Source: Bathymodiolus japonicus methanotrophic gill symbiont (GTDB lineage: Bacteria > Pseudomonadota > Gammaproteobacteria > Methylococcales > Methylomonadaceae). From it: DNA of 64,000 nucleotides. Position numbers and translations under genes: made by a program. The stretch is taken from positions 1-64,000 of the forward strand of contig NZ_BLYC01000016.1 in assembly GCF_019721995.1 (NCBI RefSeq), read 5' to 3'. Below are positions 37,233 to 47,868 of this stretch, one piece after another. The notes beneath the pieces were generated by a model. The model saw only the letters and a list, made by a program, of their open reading frames with translations. It did no database searches and had not been told where the DNA came from. Each line of letters opens with the position of its first letter. The stretch's first letter is position 1.

Positions 37233-37900
37233 GTATTAAGGCTTTATGGAGCAGGCATTTTTCCGAGTTTATTCAAGCTGGAGAAGCAGGTATGAATAGC
37301 CTGATGGCATCGGTAAAATTAGTTGAACTCCCTGCAGGGCAGCAGGTTTTTTATCCGGGGGCTGTTTGTGAGCAGTATTTATTAGTTTTACAGGGCAGTG
37401 TTAAAGCGCAGATTATTTCTGAAGGTGGGCGAGAAATGTTGCTGTATCACGTTAGGTCCGGCGATTCCTGTGTGTTGACGACTTCATGTTTGCTGAGTGG
37501 TGATAATTATCCTGCTGAAGGGATTGCCGAGGACCAGGTGCTGGCTTTTGCGATTTCTAAACATGCCTTTTACCGCTGTATAGAGCAGTCTGCATTTTTT
37601 CGTGAGTTTGTGTTTAAAAAGTTTTCAGCGCGCTTATCGGATGTGATCGCGCTGCTAGAAGATGTGACTTTTAGCGCAATTGATACGCGCTTAAGCAAGG
37701 CACTGCTAGCAGAAGAATCAGCCGTTATCAGCTACACTCACCAGGAGCTGGCCACTAAACTGGGCTCAGCTCGTGAAGTGATTTCCAGGCATTTAAAACG
37801 CTTTGAGGCGTATGGCTGGGTTAGTCTAACTAGAGGTACGATTACTTTATTAGACATTGAAGCTTTAAGAACTGGAGTTTCCCAATTATTGAGTAGCTGA
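37220..37900 (+). CDS. Crp/Fnr-family regulator with its C-terminal tip replaced
   Basis: A cyclic-nucleotide-binding-type sensor domain comes first (LPAGQQVFYPGAVCEQYLLV, GSVKAQI), followed by a linker helix and a winged helix (SYTHQELATKLGSAREVISR, HLKRFEAYGWVSL). The N-terminal domain has no cysteine cluster of the Fnr type. MITE-beta copy 5 begins at 37870, so the last nine or so codons (GVSQLLSS) are MITE-derived and replace the native end just after LLDIEALR. The wing and recognition helix are intact, so it could still function. Confidence 0.85.
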   Translation: MESVSIKALWSRHFSEFIQAGEAGMNSLMASVKLVELPAGQQVFYPGAVCEQYLLVLQGSVKAQIISEGGREMLLYHVRSGDSCVLTTSCLLSGDNYPAEGIAEDQVLAFAISKHAFYRCIEQSAFFREFVFKKFSARLSDVIALLEDVTFSAIDTRLSKALLAEESAVISYTHQELATKLGSAREVISRHLKRFEAYGWVSLTRGTITLLDIEALRTGVSQLLSS

Positions 37901-38337
37901 AATACACAATGCTGGTGTATCGAGGTTTATTTTAGGTGGTTTTGCCATGTTTATAGCAAACCCCCGCTGTCAGCCCCGGACGGGCTGATAGTCTCCAGAA
38001 GGCGCAGGGAAATTTGCCAATCCGAAGTGCGCGATAGCGCGCGAGGGAGGCTAAAATTTTATCCCGAATAGCCGTAGAGCCATTTGTGGTAGCCATGACT
38101 GAGCTGCTTTGTGCTCAGTCTGTGGCGGACGCAGGGCGGCTGGAGCATCTCCTATTCGCTGCGTAGGTGAACGAATTACGGCGACAGGAGTCCCGGAATT
38201 TCGTGAGGTAGCATGGCGCGCCTGTACTTAATTCCCCTTAGGCAATAGCATTTGAAACGAATGAAAAGACTATCTTTCTCATATAGTTGCAGCATGGTTT
38301 AAATTTTACCATAAATAATTATTGGGAAACTTCAGTT
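37870..38337. mobile_element. MITE-beta copy 5, interrupted by a type 2 element
   Basis: Its ends are AACTGGAGTTTCCCAATT and ATTGGGAAACTTCAGTT, with TAAG duplicates (37866-37869 and 38338-38341). The length without the 260-bp insert is 208 bp. It truncates the Crp/Fnr gene. Confidence 0.92.
37965..38224 (+). repeat. Type 2 hairpin element (260 bp)
   Basis: The 5' flank is CCCC. Other MITE-beta copies read AAACCCC-TACTTAATT here, so the insertion is exact with no duplication. Confidence 0.93.
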
Positions 38338-38359
38338 TAAGAAAAGGCGCCGATAAATA

Positions 38360-38554
38360 CTAATGTACAGCGGTTTCCTTGGCGCGTTCCGTATCTTCTA
38401 ATTGTTCTTTAACGACAAATCTGACGATGGTAAAGCCAATTAAGCCACCGACTAAACAAGCCATCAGTAATGGCATGGCAAATGGTATTTCGTGATGGTC
38501 GCGCATATTCATTTGAAACATGGTAGAAAAAATATTCAGAAAAAAATCAATCAT
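38360..38554 (-). CDS. Small membrane protein, unknown
   Basis: A 64-residue frame with one central hydrophobic helix (IPFAMPLLMACLVGGLIGFT) and a charged C-terminal tail (VVKEQLEDTERAKETAVH). The start at 38554 is preceded by AAGGGTGAA on the minus strand, a good ribosome site. No family is recognised. It lies divergent from the thioredoxin-like gene. Confidence 0.55.
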   Translation of the reverse strand: MIDFFLNIFSTMFQMNMRDHHEIPFAMPLLMACLVGGLIGFTIVRFVVKEQLEDTERAKETAVH

Positions 38555-38713
38555 AGTTCACCCTTTTATTATAATGCGCTAGAGCGCGGAATGCTGACTT
38601 GAACAACAGCGTGACCATATATTAGAGTATTATGAAATGTTTATCAGTGACTATGTCACATTGGTGAGTAATTTACTGGGTTTTTAACAATATTAATTTT
38701 TAGAGGGTTTATT

Positions 38714-39274
38714 ATGGCAGCAACACAATCAAATATGATGCCTTTAGGCACAACAGCACCTGAGTTTGGTTTGCCCGATACCATGTCGGGACAAGAGTTA
38801 AGCCTTGCCAGTCTGCAAGGAAGTGAGGGTACGCTGGTGATGTTTATCTGCAATCATTGCCCGTATGTGATTCATATTAAAGAGCAGCTGATCGCGATAG
38901 CGCGGCAGTATGCTGAGCTGGGGATTAATACTATTGCGATTAGCGCCAATGATGTAGAAAATTATCCTCAGGATGCACCGGATAAGATGCAGGCATTAAT
39001 GGCCGAGTGGGGCAATCCATTTGCAGCGTATTTATATGATGAAACTCAAGCGGTGGCAAAAGCCTATCAAGCTGCCTGTACACCGGATATTTTTCTGTTT
39101 GATAAAGATCTGAACTGTGTGTATCGGGGACGGCTGGATGGCTCGACACCCAAGAATGATGTACCATTAACAGGAGAAGATTTACGCTGTGCTCTGGACG
39201 CACTGTTAGCGGGCAAGCCTGCTATCGAGCCACAGACTCCCAGTATTGGTTGTAATATTAAGTGGAAAACTTAA
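38714..39274 (+). CDS. Thioredoxin-fold redox protein (AhpC/TSA-like)
   Basis: 186 residues. It begins with the peroxiredoxin-type lead PLGTTAPEFGLPDTMSGQEL, then a thioredoxin fold with an active-site pair at CNHCPYV (about residue 57), and YQAACTPDIFLFDKD with the cis-proline. This CNHCP subgroup is widespread and is annotated only as thioredoxin family. It has no signal peptide, so it is cytoplasmic. An upstream GAGGG lies at 38702. A role in peroxide or disulfide reduction is inferred. Confidence 0.85.
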   Translation: MAATQSNMMPLGTTAPEFGLPDTMSGQELSLASLQGSEGTLVMFICNHCPYVIHIKEQLIAIARQYAELGINTIAISANDVENYPQDAPDKMQALMAEWGNPFAAYLYDETQAVAKAYQAACTPDIFLFDKDLNCVYRGRLDGSTPKNDVPLTGEDLRCALDALLAGKPAIEPQTPSIGCNIKWKT

Positions 39275-39279
39275 ATCAA

Positions 39280-39328
39280 TTAGGGCGTGGTTTTGCCCGC
39301 TTATGGCGGGCTAAAGCCATGCCCTACA
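39280..39328. repeat. REP-A hairpin pair
   Basis: TAGGGCGTGGTTTTGCCCGC and the reverse form lie in the convergent gap after the thioredoxin-like gene. The first copy has a TTTT loop variation. It probably also works as a terminator for both flanking genes. Confidence 0.78.
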
Positions 39329-39338
39329 ATATTCAGAC

Positions 39339-39680
39339 TTACTTAATGTCCTCTGGGCGGCAATCTCCAGGGCAGAGGAATTTGCCCACTGGGCGCAAAA
39401 ATGTATAGGTGGCAGGGACAATAATAAATACATCGGCTACGCGTTCAAATGCGTCATGCGGTGGTGCTATTGAGCTGAGCGCTGTGAATGGTGAGAAGAC
39501 AATAAATAATGCTGTCCCTGTAATAGTTGCAGCCAGGCCTAAGGGGCGTGTGATTAAAATATCAGCGGGCACAAACCAGGGGTTGTAATCTTTTGATTGG
39601 GGTGTTGCTTTAGTTTTAGCGTGTACCGGCTGGATAAAGAAAAAACAGCTGAGCAGGCTGAAGAGTATAAATTTTTTCAT
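39339..39680 (-). CDS. Exported small protein, unknown
   Basis: 113 residues with a clear signal peptide (MKKFILFSLLSCFFFIQPVHA). The mature part contains YNPWFVPADILITRPLGLAA, a hydrophobic segment (TALFIVFSPFTALSS) and a Cys pair near the end (FLCPGDCRPED). Similar short proteins occur in many Gammaproteobacteria without known function. A type 2 element lies 16 bp upstream of the start and could have displaced its promoter. Confidence 0.65.
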   Translation of the reverse strand: MKKFILFSLLSCFFFIQPVHAKTKATPQSKDYNPWFVPADILITRPLGLAATITGTALFIVFSPFTALSSIAPPHDAFERVADVFIIVPATYTFLRPVGKFLCPGDCRPEDIK

Positions 39681-39696
39681 GATAATTTTTGGCTAA

Positions 39697-39956
39697 CAGG
39701 CGCGCCATGCTACCTCACGAAATTCCGGGACTCCTGTCGCCGTAATTCGTTCACCTACGCAGCGAATAGGAGATGCTCCAGCCGCCCTGCGTCCGCCACA
39801 GACTGAGCACAAAGCAGCTCAGTCATGGCTACCACAAATGGCTCTACGGCTATTCGGGATAAAATTTTAGCCTCCCTCGCGCGCTATCGCGCACTTCGGA
39901 TTGGCAAATTTCCCTGCGCCTTCTGGAGACTATCAGCCCGTCCGGGGCTGACAGCG
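39697..39956 (-). repeat. Type 2 hairpin element (260 bp), the only inverted copy
   Basis: It is the exact reverse complement of the other type 2 copies. Read in the element's own direction, the 5' flank is CATC. It sits directly against a terminator hairpin. Confidence 0.92.
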
Positions 39957-39959
39957 GAT

Positions 39960-40001
39960 GAAAAAAAGCGCTAGTTCGTGAGAAGTAGCGCTTTTTTTGT
40001 T
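39960..40001 (-). terminator. Bidirectional terminator after petC
   Basis: The stem AGCGCTA/TAGCGCT is flanked by A7 on one side and T7 on the other. On the minus strand it lies 70 bp after petC and would end the petABC transcript. Confidence 0.85.
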
Positions 40002-40041
40002 TCTGCAAAGATAACTACTTTAGGTAGCTACACTTAAATAA

Positions 40042-40063
40042 GGCGGACTAAAGTCCGCTCTAC
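40042..40063. repeat. REP-B hairpin
   Basis: A reversed REP-B palindrome (GCGGACTAAAGTCCGCTCTAC) lies immediately downstream of petC. Confidence 0.75.
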
Positions 40064-40069
40064 ATTAGC

Positions 40070-40792
40070 TTAGTGTATGTCTTTCCAGTATTCCTTTTTC
40101 AATAAGTAGGCGATTACACCAAATAAAAGGATAAAGAAGAGCACATATTTACCCATGCTTTGGCGCTCTACTTGCGCTGGTTCACCGGCATATACCAGGA
40201 AGTTCACTATATCATTAACTGATTTATCGAATTCTTCAGCGCTCATAGTGCCGGGTTTTTCGAGTACCAGTTCAGTAATGACTTGCTGGTCGTCAACGGT
40301 CTCAAAGACTGCTGTCTGCTTACCTTGAAGTTTCCATAGTGGATTAGGCATACCCACATCAGGAAATATAGCATTGTTAACACCCAGAGGTTTATTGGGG
40401 TCAGCATAAAAACTTCTTAAGTAGCTATATAACCAGTCAGCGCCTCTTGAGCGGGCAATCAAAGATAAATCAGGAGGGCGAACACCAAACCATTTTTTAG
40501 CATCATGGCCGTTCATGGCTGTGAGCATTTTGTCATAAATACCCGCTCTTTCTGGAGCAACTTTATCTAAAATTTCTTGCTGCTCTACTCCAAAATCATC
40601 CGCTAGATTCAGATAGCGAATATATTTAGTTGAATGACAACCTAGGCAATATTGAACATAAAGGTGAGCTCCATTTTCTAAGGAATCTTTATCAGTTAAA
40701 TCTATATCCGCTGAGTCCAGGTCCATCCCCCCTGAAGCAAATGCTCCTAGTGGGATCAAGGTTAATAGACAGATTTGCAATAATTTTTTCAT
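40070..40792 (-). CDS. petC: Cytochrome c1 of the bc1 complex
   Basis: This subunit passes electrons from the Rieske protein to soluble cytochrome c. It has a signal peptide (MKKLLQICLLTLIPLGAFA), a heme c motif CLGCH at about residue 54, and the heme-ligand methionine region (FPDVGMPNPLWKLQGKQ). A C-terminal membrane anchor (YVLFFILLFGVIAYLLKKEY) keeps it at the periplasmic face. The gap to petB is one base, so the three pet genes are one operon. The 240-residue length is standard. Confidence 0.95.
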   Translation of the reverse strand: MKKLLQICLLTLIPLGAFASGGMDLDSADIDLTDKDSLENGAHLYVQYCLGCHSTKYIRYLNLADDFGVEQQEILDKVAPERAGIYDKMLTAMNGHDAKKWFGVRPPDLSLIARSRGADWLYSYLRSFYADPNKPLGVNNAIFPDVGMPNPLWKLQGKQTAVFETVDDQQVITELVLEKPGTMSAEEFDKSVNDIVNFLVYAGEPAQVERQSMGKYVLFFILLFGVIAYLLKKEYWKDIH

Positions 40793-40793
40793 A

Positions 40794-42191
40794 TTAGTCC
40801 AGGCTCCTTATGATTTTTCTTCCAAGCTTGCTTAATTCGTGAGCAATGCCAGAAGCATCGGGTCGTGTATGCATGACAGTGTGCCCATCTCTGGTTTCTG
40901 GCACATCGTGGGTCATTGCTGCAAAAGATTGCTTGATTGCCGGAATTCGATCTTCAAGACCGGGTTCTTCATTCACTCGCTTAGGTAAAGGTTTCGGTCT
41001 TTCCCAGCGGGTATAAATTGGCATCAATAAGAAGAAAGCGAAATATATCGCGGTAAGAATTCGTGCAAAAATGGTGGCTCCAGCTGTAGGCGGTTGCATA
41101 CCCAGGTAGCCTAATCCGATAAAGCTAATCACGAATAGAACGATTGCTTTTTTGTAAATACCACCACGATAACGTATTGAGCGTACTGGGCTACGGTCTA
41201 ACCACGGTAGCAAGAATAAGACGACAATCGCACCGCCCATGGCAATAACCCCTGCAAATTTATCCGGTATCGCTCTTAAAATTGCATAGAAAGGCGTGAA
41301 ATACCAGACCGGTGCAATATGCTCAGGCGTGGCTAACGGGTCAGCCGGGATAAAGTTGGCATGTTCCAGAAAGTATCCACCCATTTCAGGCATATAGAAA
41401 ATTACCGTAGCAAAAAAGAACATAAAGACGGCTACGCCGACGATATCTTTTACCGTGTAGTACGGGTGAAAAGGAATGCCATCAACCGGGTGTCCCCATG
41501 GGTCTTTGGAATCTTTTATTTCAATGCCGTCAGGGTTATTTGAGCCGACTTCATGTAAGGCGATAATATGCAAGAATACCAGCATTACTAAAATCAGCGG
41601 GATAGCAATCACATGGAAAGCAAAGAAGCGGTTTAAGGTCGCATCAGAGATTACGTAGTCACCTCTTACCCATAAGGATAAATCATCGCCTATCACTGGA
41701 ATAGCGCTGAACAATGAGATAATGACCTGTGCTCCCCAGTAAGACATTTGACCCCATGGAAGCAAGTAGCCCATAAAGGCTTCAGCCATCAGAGCTAGAA
41801 AGATCAGCATACCAAAGATCCAGATCAGCTCTCTAGGTTGTTTGTAAGAGCCATAAATCAGCCCACGGAACATATGCAGATAAACCACGATAAAAAAGGC
41901 AGATGCCCCCGTGGAGTGCATATAGCGCACTAGCCAGCCCCATGGGACTTCGCGCATGATATATTCTACAGAGTCAAATGCTAGGCTGGCATCAGGCTTG
42001 TAGTTCATGGTCAGTAATATGCCGGTAATAAACTGGTTTACCAGCACTAATAATGCAAGTGAACCAAAAAAATACCAGAAGTTGAAATTTTTCGGCGCGT
42101 AATATTGCGCCATATGATCATTCCATAGTTTGGCCATTGGAAAGCGACGGCAAACCCAGCTAGTGCAATCATTTAAGTAATTTGATTTCAT
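40794..42191 (-). CDS. petB: Cytochrome b of the bc1 complex
   Basis: This is the quinol-oxidising membrane subunit with two b hemes. Heme-ligand helices contain YMHSTGASAFFIVVYLHMFR and RFFAFHVIAIPLILVMLVFL, and the Qo-site motif appears as PVWYFTPFYAILR. 465 residues is longer than the usual 400-430 because of a hydrophilic C-terminal extension (from WERPKPLPKRVNEEPG onward) of about 70 residues. Its start overlaps the petA stop by four bases. Confidence 0.95.
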   Translation of the reverse strand: MKSNYLNDCTSWVCRRFPMAKLWNDHMAQYYAPKNFNFWYFFGSLALLVLVNQFITGILLTMNYKPDASLAFDSVEYIMREVPWGWLVRYMHSTGASAFFIVVYLHMFRGLIYGSYKQPRELIWIFGMLIFLALMAEAFMGYLLPWGQMSYWGAQVIISLFSAIPVIGDDLSLWVRGDYVISDATLNRFFAFHVIAIPLILVMLVFLHIIALHEVGSNNPDGIEIKDSKDPWGHPVDGIPFHPYYTVKDIVGVAVFMFFFATVIFYMPEMGGYFLEHANFIPADPLATPEHIAPVWYFTPFYAILRAIPDKFAGVIAMGGAIVVLFLLPWLDRSPVRSIRYRGGIYKKAIVLFVISFIGLGYLGMQPPTAGATIFARILTAIYFAFFLLMPIYTRWERPKPLPKRVNEEPGLEDRIPAIKQSFAAMTHDVPETRDGHTVMHTRPDASGIAHELSKLGRKIIRSLD

Positions 42192-42787
42192 GTGCTTGCC
42201 TCCGAAGCATCTTCACCGATCAGAATAAGCGTGTCAGTAATATAATGGTGGGGTGGTACGTCTAAATTGGTAGGAGCTGGAACGCCTCTGACGACACGCC
42301 CCGCTAGATCAAACCCTGAACCATGACAAGGGCAGAAAAAGCCGCCATTCCATGTGGGACCTAAGTCATTAGGAGCAATTTCTGGCCGAAAAGTAGGCGA
42401 GCAGCCTAGATGGGTACATAAGCCTACAGCAATAAAAATTCCCGGTTTTATAGAGCGAAATTCATTTTGACTGGACTCTGGTTGGATAGACTCTAGTGAA
42501 TCAGGGTCTGCTAGCTTACCAGTGTCAGTTGCTAGAATTTCCAGAACTTCCGGAGTACGGAAAAGAACCCAGACTGGCTTGCCACGCCATGCGGCACGAA
42601 TTAGTTGACCGGGTTCTATCTTGCTTATATCAATTTCTACTGGGGCTCCAGCCGCCTTAGCCTTGGTACTAGGCTGCATTTGCGCCAGAAATGGGACGGC
42701 AATATAGCCGGTACCCACTGCACCCACGACAGTTAAAGCCGTGGTTAGAAATTGGCGTTTTGAATTGTCGACGCCTTGTTCGCTCAT
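42188..42787 (-). CDS. petA: Rieske iron-sulfur protein of the bc1 complex
   Basis: The Rieske 2Fe-2S subunit moves electrons between quinol and cytochrome c1. The N-terminal SKRQFLTTALTVVGAVGTGY is a TAT-type signal anchor with a KR pair. Cluster ligands are in CTHLGC (about residue 123) and CPCHGSGFD (about residue 149). The length is 199 residues. It is first in the petABC operon, on the minus strand; a 135-bp AT-rich gap with a REP pair precedes it. Confidence 0.95.
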   Translation of the reverse strand: MSEQGVDNSKRQFLTTALTVVGAVGTGYIAVPFLAQMQPSTKAKAAGAPVEIDISKIEPGQLIRAAWRGKPVWVLFRTPEVLEILATDTGKLADPDSLESIQPESSQNEFRSIKPGIFIAVGLCTHLGCSPTFRPEIAPNDLGPTWNGGFFCPCHGSGFDLAGRVVRGVPAPTNLDVPPHHYITDTLILIGEDASEAST

Positions 42788-42922
42788 GTATAACGCTCCT
42801 CGAGGTGATTATTTGTAACTTTTTTATTTTATTATCGGCTCAATGTTACATGAGAGCCGCTGTATTTTGAAGCTAGTTTTAATAAACTTTTAGTATGGCT
42901 TTGTTTTTTTATAGCTTAACGG

Positions 42923-42995
42923 TGTGTAGGGCGTGGCTTTAGCCCGCCTGTTAAGGTACTCCCGAAATATAGGCGAGCTAAAACCACGCACTACA
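42923..42995. repeat. REP-A hairpin pair
   Basis: Two inverted palindromes (GTAGGGCGTGGCTTTAGCCC and a diverged reverse copy, GCGAGCTAAAACCACGCACTAC) lie between hisC and petA. Confidence 0.78.
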
Positions 42996-43005
42996 TTATT
43001 GCAAT

Positions 43006-44085
43006 TTATAATGCATTTTTTAGTGCTTTAATAAACGCACCGTTTTCATCTGGTTTGCCGATTGTGACGCGTAAACAGTCACTCAGCAGACCTTTTTTGG
43101 GGGATAGGTTTTTTATTAATATGCCTTGCTTTTTTAAGGCATTAAAAATATCGGTCGCCATATCTTTAGCGGTTCGGAAAAGAATAAAATTTGCAGCACT
43201 TGGACAAGGCCTTATGTCTTTCAGGGTGCTTAATTGCAGAAACATTCGCGCGCGTTCCTGGCGTAAAGTTTTGGTTTGTGTGGCAAACATCTGCGGATGG
43301 TTTAAGGCAAATTCAACGCTGCACTGGGTCAGGATATTGATATTATAAGGTAATCTGGCTTTGTTTAACTGGCTGATAATAAAATTACCCCCAGTAATAA
43401 AACCTAAACGCAAGCCTGCCAAGCCGAGCTTGGAAACCGTGCGCATAACCAGTAAATTTTTATATTTTGACAGGTGCTGGATAAAGCTACAATCAGTAAA
43501 TGGCGCATAGGCTTCATCAATAACTACTAAACCCCTGGCATGCTGGATAATTTGCTCGATAGCATCGCTATCAAATAAATTCCCGGTGGGATTATTCGGG
43601 TAAGCAAGAAAGATAATTTCGGGTTGCTGTGTTTTTATTGCGGCCAGGGTAAGGTTTATATCCAGTTCAAAAGTGTCAGCTTGTAAAGGGATGCCCTGGT
43701 ATTTTAAGCCCAGACATTGTGCAACTTGCTTATACATGACAAAACTGGGTTCTGGTGCCATGACTGTCGCATTGGCAGGTAAGGCCATCAGCAATAGCTG
43801 GATAATCTCATCTGACCCATTACCTAATAAAATCTCACTGTCGGCAGGAATCTGGTTATAATCTTTTAGAATACGACAAAGTGTTTTGGCTTCCGGGTCA
43901 GGGTAGCGATTAATTTCTGCATCATGAACGATTTTTAACCATTCAGCTTTAATTTCTTCTGGCCAGGTATAAGGGTTTTCCATCGCATCAAGTTTTACAT
44001 ATCCGCAGGCATCGGCAACTTTATATGCAGTGAGCGCTCTAATTTCTGGGCGTATTACTGTAGATATAAGCTCTTGTTCATTCAT
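43006..44085 (-). CDS. hisC: Histidinol-phosphate aminotransferase
   Basis: This PLP enzyme converts imidazole-acetol phosphate to histidinol phosphate. The start is chosen at 44085 (MNEQELISTVIRPEIRALTA), which avoids overlap with the upstream ASCH gene; the ATG at 44142 would overlap it by 47 bp. The fold-type I signature shows LGNGSDEIIQLLL, AYPNNPTGN, VVIDEAYAPF, and the PLP lysine in MRTVSKLGLAGLRLGF. The 359-residue length is usual. It is separated from hisD by the ASCH gene and a gap of about 220 bp. Confidence 0.93.
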   Translation of the reverse strand: MNEQELISTVIRPEIRALTAYKVADACGYVKLDAMENPYTWPEEIKAEWLKIVHDAEINRYPDPEAKTLCRILKDYNQIPADSEILLGNGSDEIIQLLLMALPANATVMAPEPSFVMYKQVAQCLGLKYQGIPLQADTFELDINLTLAAIKTQQPEIIFLAYPNNPTGNLFDSDAIEQIIQHARGLVVIDEAYAPFTDCSFIQHLSKYKNLLVMRTVSKLGLAGLRLGFITGGNFIISQLNKARLPYNINILTQCSVEFALNHPQMFATQTKTLRQERARMFLQLSTLKDIRPCPSAANFILFRTAKDMATDIFNALKKQGILIKNLSPKKGLLSDCLRVTIGKPDENGAFIKALKNAL

Positions 44086-44095
44086 GGGTAAATGC

Positions 44096-44425
44096 TTAAT
44101 CAACACGCTTGAAGTGGTGTACCCAGACTGGTGCAGATTCATTCCATTGCATGCCTTTATGCATTTTTAGAATCAGGTTTTTATACATTTCCAGATTGGG
44201 GTAACCTTCCGCCTGAGCTTCTGCATCACCCATATCGCCGATAGTTTCACGGGTTAAGTCAGTGATAATAAATTCCTGTCCTTCCAGGGTAAAAGTTTCA
44301 TTCGGGTAGGCATACACACCATCACGGCGCTGCTGGGTTTTTCTGCCGCTAAGTGCAGCTTCAACTAATTTAGGGTGGGTTACCAGGCGCTCAATGCCAC
44401 AGGTTTTTTCAGGTAGATCGGTCAT
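44096..44425 (-). CDS. ASCH-domain protein
   Basis: 109 residues. The segment ALSGRKTQQRRDGVYAYPNE is the ASCH-type basic loop, followed by FTLEGQEFIITDLTRETIGD and an acidic helix. ASCH domains resemble PUA folds and are thought to bind RNA or nucleotides; this small form has no settled function. It lies 10 bp before hisC on the same strand and is probably co-transcribed. Confidence 0.75.
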   Translation of the reverse strand: MTDLPEKTCGIERLVTHPKLVEAALSGRKTQQRRDGVYAYPNETFTLEGQEFIITDLTRETIGDMGDAEAQAEGYPNLEMYKNLILKMHKGMQWNESAPVWVHHFKRVD

Positions 44426-44646
44426 TATTCTTCTCTTGTTGTATTATTTTCAGTTTCCGATGCTAGAGCACTACGACCATTAAGTTAAGAGCTAAAGCTA
44501 TTTTAAACAATGTGTTATATCGTATGCTGGGTTACGTTTTTATTAATGCGCAAAAAATATAACCCAGTCTACAAAGTAATTCATTGATTTTAAAATAATA
44601 AGTCCTTAAGTTTATGAAGCAATGTTCTAGCGTTGGGAGATATGTG
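44426..44646. other. Intergenic gap, no gene seen
   Basis: This AT-rich stretch between hisD and the ASCH gene holds no recognisable gene or strong hairpin. It likely contains the end of the mla-mur-his transcript and the ASCH-hisC promoter. Confidence 0.4.
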
Positions 44647-45948
44647 TTATTTTAGTCTGTATTCTGCAGAACGCGCATGCGCAGTTAAGCTTTCTCCGCG
44701 AGCTAATACTGATGCTGTCTTACCTAGCGTATTAGCACCTTCAGCTGAGCAGAAGATCAAACTGGAGCGCTTCTGGAAGTCGTAGACACCTAGCGGCGAT
44801 GAAAAGCGCGCTGTACCCGATGTAGGCAGTACATGATTCGGTCCTGCACAGTAATCGCCTAATGCTTCTGCAGTATAGCGCCCCATAAAGATAGCGCCGG
44901 CATTTCGGATATGTGCGCATAGTGCTTCCGGGTCAGCTACAGATAACTCCAGATGTTCAGGGGCAATGGTATTAGCTACTTCAGCAGCCTCTATTAATGA
45001 CTCTGTTTTTATCAGTGCGCCGCGTGTTGATAATGAAGCTTTGATAATTTCAGCACGCTCCATTTCTGGTAGTAATTTTTCGATACTTTGAGCAACGGCA
45101 TCAAGAAAGTCAGCATCATCTGATAATAAGATAGCCTGGGCATCTTGATCATGCTCGGCCTGAGAAAACAAATCCATCGCAATCCAGTCTGGATCGGTTT
45201 TGCCATCACAAATTATCAGTATTTCAGAAGGCCCCGCAATCATATCAATGCCTACCTGGCCAAAGACCAGCTTTTTTGCCGTGGCTACATAGATATTACC
45301 TGGGCCGACAATTTTCTCTACTGCGGGAATACTTTCTGTGCCATACGCCAGAGCAGCAACTGCTTGTGCTCCACCGATGGTAAATACGCGGTCTACACCT
45401 GAAAGATAAGCGGCCGCCAGGACAAGTTCGTTGGTATGACCCTGTGGTGTAGGGACCACCATAATTAGCTCGCGTACTCCGGCTACTTTTGCAGGAATAG
45501 CGTTCATCAATACTGACGAAGGGTAGGAAGCTTTGCCTCCTGGGACATATAAGCCGGCACGGTCTAGTGGGGTTATTTTTTGACCCAGTATCGTGCCATC
45601 GGCTTCGGTGTATTGCCAGGACTCCATTTTTTGCTTTTCGGCATAGGCTTGCACGCGGTTTGCAGCGGTTTGCAATGCGTCAGCTTTATCTTCCGGCAGG
45701 CTATCCCAGGCGGCTTTTAATTGCTCTTGAGTAAGTTCCATTTCAGCAGCGTTTGTCAGTGAACATTGGTCAAACTGATTGGTGTAATCGAGTACGGCCT
45801 GGTCGCCCTTGCTACGAACATTGGCAATAATATCCAGGACGCGCTGGTGTACCGTATCGTCTGAACTTTCCTCAAAGGCTAGTAGTTGTTGGAGTTGCTG
45901 CTGAAAATTGGCATCAGAGCTATTTAAACGAGTGATAGTTTGCGTCAT
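44647..45948 (-). CDS. hisD: Histidinol dehydrogenase
   Basis: This enzyme oxidises histidinol to histidine in two NAD-dependent steps. It has 433 residues. Signature segments are [40 protein letters not shown] and [16 protein letters not shown], with the catalytic Glu-His pair in [10 protein letters not shown] and zinc-site residues in [13 protein letters not shown]. It is separated from hisG by six bases and is clearly the same operon. Confidence 0.95.
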   Translation of the reverse strand: MTQTITRLNSSDANFQQQLQQLLAFEESSDDTVHQRVLDIIANVRSKGDQAVLDYTNQFDQCSLTNAAEMELTQEQLKAAWDSLPEDKADALQTAANRVQAYAEKQKMESWQYTEADGTILGQKITPLDRAGLYVPGGKASYPSSVLMNAIPAKVAGVRELIMVVPTPQGHTNELVLAAAYLSGVDRVFTIGGAQAVAALAYGTESIPAVEKIVGPGNIYVATAKKLVFGQVGIDMIAGPSEILIICDGKTDPDWIAMDLFSQAEHDQDAQAILLSDDADFLDAVAQSIEKLLPEMERAEIIKASLSTRGALIKTESLIEAAEVANTIAPEHLELSVADPEALCAHIRNAGAIFMGRYTAEALGDYCAGPNHVLPTSGTARFSSPLGVYDFQKRSSLIFCSAEGANTLGKTASVLARGESLTAHARSAEYRLK

Positions 45949-45954
45949 AGTGAT

Positions 45955-46581
45955 TTATCTTGCTGCAATTGTTTTTTCGAATTGATCCAGTAAGGGCTGG
46001 ATAATCTGGTGCTTCATTTTCATCGAGGCTTTGTTGACCACTAGGCGTGAGCTGATATTCATAATCAATTCACGTGGCTCCAGACCATTAGCCCTTAAAG
46101 TATTGCCGGTATCGACCACATCGACGATACAATCGGCTAGGCCAACGATGGGTGCCAGTTCCATAGCACCATAGAGTTTAATGATTTCAGCCTGTATGCC
46201 TTTGCTGGCAAAATAGCGCTCAGCTGTTTTGATGTATTTAGTTGCTACGCGTACGCGCCCAGAAATATCTGGCGCATTAGTGGGTGCTGCTGTCATTAGT
46301 TTGCAGCAAGCGATATTCAGGTCGATAGGTTCGTATAAGTTGTCCGACTCATGCTCAATCAGCACATCTTTACCGGCAATACCTATATCTGCAGCACCAT
46401 ACTCGACAAATGTAGGCACGTCGGTGGCACGAATGATAACCAGTTGTACATCGGCATGGTTGGTTTTAAGAATCAGTTTACGACTGGTTTTTGGATCGTC
46501 CAGTGGAACGATGTCGGCATCTGCCAATAAGGGCAGTGCCTCGTCATAAATTCTGCCCTTTGAAACGGCGATAGTTAACAT
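45955..46581 (-). CDS. hisG: ATP phosphoribosyltransferase, short form
   Basis: This is the first enzyme of histidine synthesis, joining ATP and PRPP. It has 208 residues, the short form that lacks the regulatory ACT-like domain; such enzymes need a HisZ partner, which is not in this window. Motifs include [14 protein letters not shown] at the start, [16 protein letters not shown], and the PRPP loop in [18 protein letters not shown]. It lies between murA and hisD with short gaps. Confidence 0.95.
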   Translation of the reverse strand: MLTIAVSKGRIYDEALPLLADADIVPLDDPKTSRKLILKTNHADVQLVIIRATDVPTFVEYGAADIGIAGKDVLIEHESDNLYEPIDLNIACCKLMTAAPTNAPDISGRVRVATKYIKTAERYFASKGIQAEIIKLYGAMELAPIVGLADCIVDVVDTGNTLRANGLEPRELIMNISSRLVVNKASMKMKHQIIQPLLDQFEKTIAAR

Positions 46582-46596
46582 GAATAAAAGCCTGTA

Positions 46597-47868
<1,272 letters not shown>

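Noticed and set aside
39697-40001. Type 2 element as the terminator of petABC
   Set aside because: A separate A7/T7 hairpin outside the element (39960-40001) already fits a terminator; the element merely adjoins it.
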